Shown here: in pieces, positions 1 to 5,678 of the stretch | Numbering within the stretch: position 1 is the stretch's first letter | Layout of the letters: each line of letters starts with the position of its first letter | Assembly (NCBI GenBank): GCA_015487435.1 | Contig: WFPU01000045.1 | Coordinates: forward strand, 1-5,691 | DNA length: 5,691 nucleotides | Direction: 5' to 3' | Source: Sulfurimonas sp. | GTDB lineage: Bacteria > Campylobacterota > Campylobacteria > Campylobacterales > Sulfurimonadaceae | Made by a program: the position numbers and the translations under genes | Notes under the pieces: model-generated | Database searches by the model: none | What the model saw: only the letters and a program-made list of their open reading frames with translations | Told to the model about the DNA's origin: nothing

Positions 1-2
1 CC

Positions 3-131
3 TTTGATATAGATAAAGATAATGAACGCTACAACTACTATTTAGAGTTTTATATAAAGCCAGAAATTACTTGTAAAGGTGGATTGAGATCAATTAGTAT
101 TTCTCCTCTAGAAAGTGATGATGAGTATTAA
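3..131 (+). CDS. C-terminal 42 codons of an unrecognised protein (5' end outside the window)
   Basis: An open frame enters from the left edge and ends at TAA 129-131. The visible peptide begins FDIDKDNERYNYYLEF and ends SISPLESDDEY. It is acidic at its very end and rich in aromatic residues, with one Cys and no transmembrane stretch. I do not recognise the family. The other two plus-strand frames are closed early here, and the codon use resembles the rest of the window, so a real gene end is likely. It stops 12 bases before a possible Tn3-type transposon terminus at 144, so it may be host DNA next to the insertion or a gene carried just outside it. No function can be assigned. Confidence 0.5.
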   Translation, partial: FDIDKDNERYNYYLEFYIKPEITCKGGLRSISISPLESDDEY

Positions 132-143
132 ATTGTAAGTTCT

Positions 144-181
144 GGGGTACACTTTTGAATTTTGAGTTAATTAAAAAAATG
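144..181. repeat. Possible terminal inverted repeat of a Tn3-family transposon
   Basis: The sequence starts GGGGTACACTTTTGAATTTT and becomes A-rich inward over about 38 bases. Tn3-family ends are usually about 38 bp and start with GGGG; Tn4430, for example, starts GGGGTACC. The position is right: it lies beyond the 3' end of a tnpA fragment that reads towards it, as is usual for this family. The five bases outside are GTTCT and could be a target duplication. The partner repeat is not in the window, so the call rests on the tip and the location only. Confidence 0.4.
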
Positions 182-345
182 GGTGCATTAAACACCTCTC
201 AAACTACAGTAGCATCCATAAAGAGGCTACCTTTGCATATTTGTACCGAATCGGACATCAACCTTAAATAATATTTAAAATAGCTATTTTTATAAAAACA
301 CCCTCTTATATATCCTCTATATGCCACGAAATTATTTTTCGAGAC
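182..345. other. Non-coding stretch with several short dyads
   Basis: No supported gene lies here. The part nearest the possible transposon end holds interlocking short inverted repeats: CCTCT 195-199 with AGAGG 222-226, CTAC-A-GTAG 204-212, and GTAGC 209-213 with GCTAC 226-230. Next comes a GC-rich palindrome at 242-257. From about 300 the sequence is alignable with 1681 onward, that is, with the region downstream of the second tnpA copy. It could be sub-terminal transposon DNA, a recombination site or a structured transcript; the sequence does not decide. Confidence 0.35.
242..257. repeat. Palindrome TGTACCGA-A-TCGGACA
   Basis: Seven bases on each side (TGT..CCGA and TCGGACA) pair, apart from one extra A in the left arm, around a central A. 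It stands out because the flanks are very AT-rich. TGTCCGA-like half-sites occur in serine-resolvase binding sites, but those are spaced over about 28-34 bp, whereas these arms nearly abut. It is better read as a possible protein-binding dyad of unknown role. Confidence 0.25.
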
Positions 346-957
346 CTATACATTTATAAAGGCTTTCGTCTCGTCAAGTGCAATTAAACGATGAATTCGC
401 TTAGAATGACTCTGAAAGTTATACTCGCCAAACATATTTACATGTGACCAAGCTACTATTGAACTATTTTTAAGTGCTAAAAGAATTTCGTCCTTCTCTT
501 TTTGATTTGGTGACTGTTGCAATTTCTTTGTGATGAACATATAGTTCCAGAGTATGATTGCATTTTGAATGAGTCTTTTTGAGTTGTTAGCAATATTTTG
601 CTCTTCCGCGGTGGCTACTGTAAACTCTGAACTGTTTCCAAAGAAAACTGCCTTTGAAAATCTATTTGAAGCCTCAATTTTATTAAGTTGTTTTTCAATA
701 CTCTGGCGGAATTTTAAATCATCAATATAGACGAGTAGAAAATTTGTTTTCATAATGTTTCCAAGTTCCTTGAGTGCAGTATAGAGTTTGTGATTTTTTG
801 AGTAAGATGTTAATCGTTTTAAAAGTTGAGTCGTCGTAGTTTTTCTCTCTTTTATAGTAATAATAAACCGTAAAATATCATCCCAGCTATCTTTGATAAT
901 ATCCTCTTTGATCTTGCGTTTAGGAGTGAGTTTATAGCCAAAATCTTTGTAATATTT
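301..957. repeat. Direct repeat copy A (tnpA 3' end plus downstream DNA)
   Basis: This segment aligns almost without gaps to 1683-2339 at a constant offset of 1382 bases. Homology stops sharply after AATATTT at 957, matching AATATTT ending at 2339. Beyond that point, copy A continues into the toxin-antitoxin promoter region and copy B continues into the body of tnpA. Many differences are synonymous, so the copies have diverged and this is not a recent tandem duplication. The downstream edge is fuzzy, around 270-300. Confidence 0.85.
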
Positions 958-972
958 CAATATTAATTGCAT
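346..972 (-). pseudogene. tnpA: 3' fragment of a Tn3-family transposase gene (copy A)
   Basis: The frame encodes 208 residues, of which the last 202 (from YYKDFGYKLTPKRK) match the C-terminal part of the larger transposase at 1686-5619. I count about 23 differences, so about 89% identity. It contains the region with the third catalytic residue (E in HVNMFGEYNF) but lacks the N-terminal DNA-binding part and the two catalytic aspartates, so it cannot work as a transposase. The first six residues (MQLILK) come from unrelated DNA beyond the homology break at 957; the ATG at 970-972 is probably accidental, with no convincing ribosome binding site. The frame ends at TAG 346-348, where copy B has CAG (Gln), yet the next 23 bases stay identical between copies. 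It is a relic of a related but different Tn3-type element. Confidence 0.85.
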
Positions 973-1002
973 AGTTTAATAGATACTATATTATATATTA
1001 GT

Positions 1003-1030
1003 TATAATACATATAGATTAAAACAAAGGA
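1003..1030 (+). promoter_or_regulatory. Promoter -10 box and ribosome binding site of the toxin-antitoxin operon
   Basis: A perfect TATAAT lies at 1003-1008 and AAAGGA at 1025-1030, six bases before the antitoxin ATG at 1037. No good -35 box is visible; the upstream DNA is a run of T/A-rich motifs. The -10 box sits inside an imperfect AT-rich dyad (CTATATTATA on the left, TATAATACATATAG on the right, about 985-1016). This could be the operator for autorepression by the antitoxin or the TA complex, as is common for type II systems. The operator role is inferred. Confidence 0.55.
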
Positions 1031-1036
1031 TATAAA

Positions 1037-1282
1037 ATGCTAAGTTATGGAGTAACTGATATTCAAACGAAACCATCTCTTATCAAAGCTATGGATATGG
1101 GTGAGATTGTAGATAAACGAAAACACATTACACTCGGATATTATATATCTGCAAAATATGAAAGCTATATTCGACCAGTAATTGAAAAAATAGATAAAGA
1201 TGAGAAGCTTGCTAAACTTAAAAGACTAAAAGAGCATCAAGATTTAGAATTTGCAGAACTTGGAGTGGATGATGGACTTTAA
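1037..1282 (+). CDS. Type II antitoxin, Phd/YefM-like
   Basis: This 81-residue protein starts at ATG 1037 behind AAAGGA and ends at TAA 1280-1282. The N-terminal half (LSYGVTDIQTKPSLIKAMD, then a VDKRKHITLGYYI strand) looks like the Phd/YefM fold, which dimerises and binds operator DNA. The C-terminal half (from about residue 50) is a charged, Lys/Glu/Asp-rich helix ending in an acidic tail, typical of the part that wraps and blocks the toxin. It overlaps the toxin gene by 11-14 bases, which indicates translational coupling with the antitoxin made first. Expected role: neutralise the MazF-type toxin and repress the operon. The fold assignment is from motif resemblance only; a MazE-type label is the alternative. 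Its place next to a recognisable toxin makes the antitoxin role fairly secure. Confidence 0.75.
   Translation: MLSYGVTDIQTKPSLIKAMDMGEIVDKRKHITLGYYISAKYESYIRPVIEKIDKDEKLAKLKRLKEHQDLEFAELGVDDGL
1262..1265 (+). promoter_or_regulatory. Ribosome binding site GGAG of the toxin gene
   Basis: GGAG lies inside the end of the antitoxin gene. It is 3 bases from ATG 1269 and 6 bases from ATG 1272. The second spacing is the better one and favours the start MDFKRGDIV, which also matches the usual beginning of MazF proteins. Confidence 0.5.
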
Positions 1283-1607
1283 AAGAGGTGATATCGTTAC
1301 AGTAAATCTTAATCCTAAAAAAGGTCATGAGGTTGGAAAGATTAGACCTTCAGTGATTATATCAAATGATGATGAAAATAATATCTTAGATACCGTAATA
1401 CTAATGCCCCTATCAACTGATTTAGTTGAAGATATGGAACCATATCGTATGAGAATACTCAAACGAGATAATCTCAAACAGGACTCAGATATTTTAATCA
1501 ACCAGGTGCGAACACTCTCTAAACAGAGAATTGGTGAAAAGATAGCTGAACTTACAAATGATGAGTATGCTTTAGTGATTGCATTACTTTGTAAAAACTT
1601 CGTGTAG
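1272..1607 (+). CDS. MazF/PemK-type endoribonuclease toxin
   Basis: The protein has 111 residues from ATG 1272 (112 from ATG 1269), the normal MazF length. Family features appear in order: FKRGDIVTVNLNP at the N-terminus, the loop GHEVGKIRPSVIISND with the conserved Arg-Pro, the core strand VILMPLSTDL holding the Ser/Thr of the active-site region, and ILINQVRTLSKQRIGEKI. Known members are single-strand RNases that cut at short sequences and stop growth when the labile antitoxin is lost. Nothing is truncated or missing, so it should be active. It is the second gene of the operon, overlaps the antitoxin stop and has no promoter of its own visible. It lies between two copies of a tnpA 3' end. 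TA pairs are known passengers of Tn3-family transposons, usually near the resolvase; here no resolvase gene is seen. Target sequence cannot be predicted. Confidence 0.9.
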   Translation: MDFKRGDIVTVNLNPKKGHEVGKIRPSVIISNDDENNILDTVILMPLSTDLVEDMEPYRMRILKRDNLKQDSDILINQVRTLSKQRIGEKIAELTNDEYALVIALLCKNFV

Positions 1608-1685
1608 GGACTATTTCTGCATAAATGGGTTAAAAACGAAATGGACCTTGTTTTAAACTTAAATATAGATATTTTAAAAAACAGC
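1608..1685. other. Short gap between the toxin gene and the tnpA stop, no gene seen
   Basis: These 78 bases separate two convergent genes. I see no strong hairpin followed by a T-run on either strand. The last part (from about 1650) is alignable with about 270-300, so the repeat reaches weakly into it. Confidence 0.4.
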
Positions 1686-2339
1686 TCATATATCTCCTCT
1701 ACAAGCCACGAAATTATTTTTCGAGACCTGTACACTCATAAATCCTTTCATCTCATCAAGTTCAATTAAACGATGAATACGCTTGGAATGACTCTGAAAG
1801 TTGTATTCGCCATGTAGGTTAATATGCCCCCAAGCTACTACGGAGCTGTTTTTAAGTGCATCTAAAATTTCATCTTTATCTTTTTGACTTGATGCCAGTT
1901 GCAGTTTTTTGGTGATGAACATATAGTTCCAAAGGATGATTGCATTTTGAATTAGTCTTTTTGAGTTATTCGCAATATTCTGTTCTTCAGCAGTAGCAAC
2001 TGTAAACTCAGAACTATTTCCAAAAAAAACTGCCTTTGAAAATCTGTTTGAAGCTTCTATTTTATTGAGCTGTTTTTCAATTCTCTGGCGGAATTTAACA
2101 TCATCTATATAAACAAGTAAAAAATTTGTTTTCATAATGTTTCCAAGCTCTTTGAGTGCAGTATAAAGTTTGTGATTTCTTGAGTAAGATGTTAATCGTT
2201 TTAAGAGTTGAGTTGCCGTAGTTTTCCTCTCTTTTATGGTTACAATAAATCGAAGGATATCATCCCAACTATCTTTAATAATATCTTCTTTTATTTTGCG
2301 TTTAGGGGTGAGTTTATAGCCAAGTTCTTTGTAATATTT
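1683..2339. repeat. Direct repeat copy B (tnpA 3' end plus downstream DNA)
   Basis: Partner of 301-957 at offset 1382, in the same orientation. A 25-base run at 1705-1729 is identical to 323-347. The two copies bracket the toxin-antitoxin operon, so homologous recombination between them would remove about 1.4 kb including both TA genes. Confidence 0.85.
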
Positions 2340-3725
2340 AGGAGAGTTAAAACCATACATCTGTTGCTTCTTAAAATTCTTAATTCTAGGGGCAAATCCA
2401 AACCCTAGGAGATGTGTAAGTCCGAATACAAGGGATGAAAATCCGAATGTATCGGTTGAATGAATTTGCGATTTGACAGCACAATTATACAATAATCCAT
2501 CAATAACGAAGCCTGACTCTCTCTCGTTTACATTGATAACTTGAGAGTAAAATAATCTGTTCGATTCATCAATAAATGTATAGGCTACAACACCTTGTCC
2601 TAGTGCTAAATATTTAAAAGAATATCCAGCATTGGTGGAATCTATTGATGATGAAAGATTATATTTTTGTCCATCACTAGAAGTGTGATTTATACCCTTA
2701 TTTGCTCTCATAAATTTTACAATCTCAAGTTTATCCATAAAAGCAACAATCTTGTCATTAGCCTCATTTGTGTTTTCTTCACTCATATACCAGGTCTTTA
2801 CATTATCAAGTTGATTTTCATTGATTCCTTTTGAGATTTTCCCCATTTTTGGTAATGAAAGATTACAGCCATATCCAAGGAGTGCTGCCAAGAGAAGATT
2901 GTGATTAGTTTTAGATTTCCCTCGATTATAGTGCTGAAATGATGAGAGAAAGTTAGTCTCCTCATTTATCGCACGCAATAAGTCAATAACAGATATATAC
3001 TCATTTACAGGAAAATACTTTGCAATAGACTCTTCATCATCCTCTTTATCAAGCTTTGGAGTCTTTAAAATGTAGGAGTCATCTGTCGCTGTAAAATAGG
3101 TATTAAAACCTTTTTTTATATTCTCGTTTGTCTGTTTAAAACTTTTCTCTAACTTCTCTTTGACAGGTTTAATAAACTCCTCATAATCTTTCAAACCCTC
3201 TAATTCATGGACTTTTAGAAGTGTATCTTTGTTTTTCTCCCATTCATCTTTGTCAATGAGATAATCCTCAAAGTTACGATATTTAAGAGAATATTTGAGA
3301 TTGAGAGTTCCATTTTTAATGGCATCACTCACATGAAAAAAGAGTAAAGCTTTGTAAAGAGAAACTCTAAATTTACCGCTCTCGTAGACCGCCGTTTTCT
3401 CTTCATCACTGAGGAACTCTTTTGGAGCTTTGGAAGTAATATTAGAGCTCCCTTTGAAGTGCTTGATTACTGCTATTATATTTTTATTTGAAGTAGCCTC
3501 ATCAAATTTAATAGCTTTTAAAACACCCGAAAGCTTACCTTGGAGTGAGATAGACTTCTTCTCTATAAAATCATATTTGTTTTCAAGGACAGTATCAAAT
3601 ACTTTTTTCTCGTTGAGTATATTTTTTAAAGTTTGTGTTTTCTTTTCAATTAATTGTTCTATTTCTATTACTTTTTTAACGGCTGATAATTTTTCATCTT
3701 TCACAATAGCTTCAATTTCATTCAA
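1686..3725 (-). pseudogene. tnpA: Tn3-family transposase, C-terminal 3' part (gene split by the IS)
   Basis: This part encodes 679 residues and carries the Tn3-type DDE domain. The catalytic residues are visible: D351 in HTSSDGQKYN, D425 in IHSTDTFGF and E640 in GHINLHGEYNF (626, 700 and 915 in the rejoined protein). Other family marks are GFAPRIKNF after the second Asp and the helical SLKYRNFEDYLIDKDEW region. Family members cut transposon ends and drive replicative transposition through cointegrates. The gene runs leftward; its first part lies at 4804-5619 beyond the IS. The codon at 3725 is TTG, which in the intact gene is an internal Leu; there is no ribosome binding site before it, so separate expression is doubtful. 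Joining across the IS gives QTN-ISTL-NEIE in frame and a 954-residue protein, normal for the family. The end differs from copy A: CAG at 1728-1730 reads through to TGA 1686-1688 and adds about 15 residues (QVSKNNFVACRGDI). Confidence 0.9.
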
Positions 3726-3733
3726 TGTAGATA

Positions 3734-3738
3734 TATTT
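3734..3738. repeat. Target site duplication TATTT, left copy
   Basis: These five bases lie directly outside the left IS repeat and recur directly outside the right one at 4803-4807. The match does not extend to six bases. Removing one copy with the IS restores the tnpA reading frame. Confidence 0.85.
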
Positions 3739-3766
3739 GACTTAATGAAAAATATGGGGGTCTGAA
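3739..3766 (+). repeat. Left terminal inverted repeat of the IS (28 bp)
   Basis: It begins GACTTAATGAAAAATATGGG and ends GGTCTGAA. It is an exact reverse complement of 4775-4802; pairing stops at the next inner base. Confidence 0.95.
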
Positions 3767-3800
3767 AAGTGCTTGAAAGTATGGTACATTGGTAGTAAAC

Positions 3801-3805
3801 AAAGG
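3801..3805 (+). promoter_or_regulatory. Probable ribosome binding site AAAGG of the IS transposase
   Basis: AAAGG lies 11 bases before ATG 3817. The spacing is slightly long but it is the only candidate, and it supports 3817 as the original start although that ATG is now out of frame with the zinc ribbon. Confidence 0.45.
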
Positions 3806-3816
3806 TTTATTTAAAA

Positions 3817-4771
3817 ATGGCTGTAAAAAACTGCAAAAATATGTCCAAGTTGTCAAAAAAACAATACTAAAAAGATAGGTATCAGGCGAGGAATTCAGAG
3901 ATATAAATGTAACGATTGTAACAAAAAATTTCAATCCAAAAGAAGACCTAAAAACTTACAAGAAAGCATCTTCAAGAAGTATGTTTATCGTAGACAAATT
4001 TTAATGCATTTAGCAGAAGATTATCATCGTAGTATTCCATGGATAAGAAAACAAATATTTGAATACGAACCAGTTGAAAAAACTCATAATCCTAGAGCTG
4101 TAGTAATAGTTTGTGATGCTACTTTTTATGGAAAGAGAAAAGATAAACTGGGTACTCTAGTTTTCAAAGATATTCTGTCAAAAGAAGTTCTTATATGGAA
4201 GCATGTACAAAGTGAACTTGTAAAAGACTATAAGCAGCTACTTCAAAGACTTTTAGACTTAGGATATGAAATCAAAGCCATCATTATTGATGGCAAAAGA
4301 GGCTTATATAAGGCTTTTGAAGACTATCCAGTACAAATGTGCCACTTTCATCAAAAGAAAGTTATACAGAGATACATAACAATGCATCCAAGATTAGAAG
4401 CTGGTAAAGATCTCCAAAAAATCATGTACAACCTAACATCAACAACTCAAACAATCTTTACAAAAAAACTTAATGAGTGGTATGAAAAACATAAAGATTT
4501 TTTAGCAGAGAAAACTATAAATCCTGATACTTTACAAGAGTCATTTACTCACCAAAAACTAGTCTCTGCCTATAAGAGTTTGAAAACAAATTTACCGTAC
4601 CTTTTTACATACAAAAATCACAAAGAATTCAAAATACATAACACGACAAATGCAATAGATGGTGGAGTCTTTTCTCCTATGAAAAAGCTACTTAAAATTC
4701 ATAACGGATTTACTAAAAGCTTGAAGTTGAAAATAGTCGATGATTATCTTGTTAGCTATAAGAAAATATGA
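3817..4771 (+). pseudogene. IS256-like transposase with N-terminal zinc ribbon, frameshifted near the start
   Basis: From ATG 3817 the frame runs 17 codons to TAA 3868-3870. The transposase frame itself is open from 3827 to TGA 4769-4771 but has no ATG, GTG or TTG before ATG 4004. If the six-A run at 3825-3830 had five As, translation from 3817 would give MAVKTAKICPSC and continue to a 317-residue protein. That protein has a CPSC...CNDC zinc ribbon (residues 9-33), a first Asp in VVIVCDATFYGKR (100), a second Asp in AIIIDGKRGL (158), the CHFH motif (about 175-178) and a TTNAIDGG motif (Asp 281) where IS256 relatives often have Glu, followed by LKIHNGFTKSLK. Initiation at 4004 would give 255 residues with the catalytic core but no zinc ribbon, so poor end binding is expected. 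Alternatives to a simple mutation are a sequencing indel in the A-run, transcript slippage or a +1 ribosomal frameshift. Confidence 0.8.
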
Positions 4772-4774
4772 TGA

Positions 4775-4802
4775 TTCAGACCCCCATATTTTTCATTAAG
4801 TC
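4775..4802 (-). repeat. Right terminal inverted repeat of the IS (28 bp)
   Basis: Exact reverse complement of 3739-3766. It starts three bases after the transposase stop codon, so nothing else fits in this end of the element. Confidence 0.95.
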
Positions 4803-4807
4803 TATTT
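4803..4807. repeat. Target site duplication TATTT, right copy
   Basis: Same five bases as 3734-3738, directly outside the right inverted repeat. Confidence 0.85.
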
Positions 4808-5625
4808 GTCTGATTTAGTTGAAATGTTTTTCCTTTTTCTACCCATTTAGCATAATATTGAGCTATTTTAGGTGTAATACCAACATTATTAATGATCTCT
4901 TTTAAAATATTAAACTTAGACTGCATAGTATGAAGTTTTCCCAAACTAAGCAGCATTTGATTCTTTGCTGTAGAGTGTTCAAGCCTCCTGAAGTAGGCAA
5001 TTCTATACCTATTTTTGGAATCTTTATCTTTTTCAAGGAACTCATCAAGTATTTTTAGTCTTTCATCCTCTCGAAGCGACTCTAGCTTTTCTAAAATATC
5101 TTTTTTCTGGGTGTTGAGTGCAACTTGAATGATTCGTGTGAGTTCTGTGTAACATGGTATTTCTATGTTGAGTTTTTTGGAAAGATTTACGAGTGTATAA
5201 AATATTTTTTTACGATGGATGAAGTTGTTAGCAAGGTTATTTGCTTCTTTTTGAAGAGTAGCTTTAATCTCATCTGTGTATTCATTGACTTGTAGATGTG
5301 ATTTTATAATAACTTTGTATTGTTGGTATCTTCTCTTCGTAATGTCAATTTGATGTATGATAGGCAATTCATATTTTTCACATATATAATCTAAATCAGA
5401 TTGATTATACTCCGAAACATCATAAAATTGGTGAAATGCTTTAAAGTAGCCATACATTAAAAGAAATACAACTTTTCCATCATCTAACTCAAATGAAAGC
5501 ACTTTTTCTAGTAATATAGTTGGAATTTGAAAAAAATGGACTTTTTCTTTAAAATTGAGTTCTTTTAATGAATAAAGACTTTTTTCTTCAGTTTTTGAAA
5601 GTATTGTAATTGCAGACATGTTTTT

Positions 5626-5631
5626 TCCTTT
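5626..5631 (-). promoter_or_regulatory. Ribosome binding site AAAGGA of tnpA
   Basis: On the minus strand AAAGGA ends six bases before ATG 5619. The same motif and spacing precede the antitoxin gene, and it fixes the tnpA start. Confidence 0.75.
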
Positions 5632-5639
5632 AAAATAAC

Positions 5640-5678
5640 GACCATTATTTTATCTTAAATTTAATTATAGATATGGTC
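5640..5678 (-). promoter_or_regulatory. tnpA promoter region with a 39-bp dyad
   Basis: On the minus strand a perfect TATAAT lies at 5669-5664. An alternative pair is TTGACC (5680-5675) and TAAGAT (5657-5652) with 17 bases between. The same DNA forms an inverted repeat: GACCAT 5640-5645 with ATGGTC 5673-5678, and TATCT 5651-5655 with AGATA 5669-5673, around the palindrome TTAAATTTAA 5655-5664. A dyad over the promoter fits an operator for a repressor or a recombinase site. No resolvase gene is in the window to support the second reading. The far transposon end is not reached before the window stops. Confidence 0.45.

Larger units (their letters stand above)
3739..4802 (+). mobile_element. Insertion sequence, IS256-like with zinc-ribbon transposase, 1064 bp
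   Basis: The element is defined by perfect 28-bp inverted repeats at both ends and a 5-bp target duplication, and it splits the minus-strand Tn3 tnpA after codon 272. It carries one transposase gene on its plus strand that fills almost all of it. The transposase resembles the Mutator/IS256 superfamily variant with an N-terminal zinc ribbon. IS256-family elements usually duplicate 8-9 bp, so the 5-bp duplication is not typical and the family label is tentative. Perfect repeats and a clean duplication suggest a recent insertion, although the transposase gene has a frameshift near its start. Confidence 0.9.
4756..5619 (-). pseudogene. tnpA: Tn3-family transposase, N-terminal 5' part (gene split by the IS)
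   Basis: The frame starts at ATG 5617-5619, six bases after AAAGGA. The first 272 residues (to QTN) belong to the transposase; the last 15 (RLNEKYGGLNHHIFL) are read from the end of the IS, stopping at 4756-4758. The native part has the look of the N-terminal DUF4158-type DNA-binding region of Tn3 transposases: an opening ITILSKTEEKSLY, then KVVFLLMYGYFKAFHQFYDVSEYNQSDLDYI, then a long, mostly helical Lys/Glu-rich stretch. Such regions contact the terminal inverted repeats. Alone it has no catalytic residue. If made, it could bind transposon ends without cutting and act as an inhibitor; this is conjecture. It ends convergently with the IS transposase, overlapping by 16 bases. Confidence 0.9.

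Noticed and set aside
179..271. Plus-strand 30-codon frame starting MGALNTSQTT
   Set aside because: No ribosome binding site, very short, overlaps the possible transposon end and dyad cluster; no recognisable product.
327..341. CGAAA-ttatt-TTTCG hairpin as a terminator for tnpA
   Set aside because: The stem is only five pairs, AT-rich, and not followed by a T-run in the direction of transcription. It is kept only as a note in the conserved tail finding.
1325..1735. Minus-strand open frame of 136 codons
   Set aside because: It lies antisense over the well-supported MazF gene and runs into the tnpA tail region in another frame; its residues are hydrophobic/Ser-rich shadow sequence with no family likeness.
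2208..2408. Plus-strand open frame of 66 codons
   Set aside because: Fully antisense to the conserved catalytic part of tnpA; no ribosome binding site or recognisable motif.
3430..3765. Plus-strand open frame of 111 codons
   Set aside because: Antisense to tnpA and extending into the IS end; Phe/Ile/Ser-rich composition typical of the reverse of Lys/Glu-rich coding DNA.
3754..3766. GGGGGTCTGAA in the IS repeat resembles the Tn3 tip GGGGTCTGA
   Set aside because: It is at the inner, not the outer, end of the 28-bp repeat. The TATTT duplication and the restored tnpA frame place the true IS tips at GAC/GTC.
3722..3934. Minus-strand open frame of 70 codons inside the IS
   Set aside because: Antisense to the zinc-ribbon part of the IS transposase and crossing the inverted repeat; no support.
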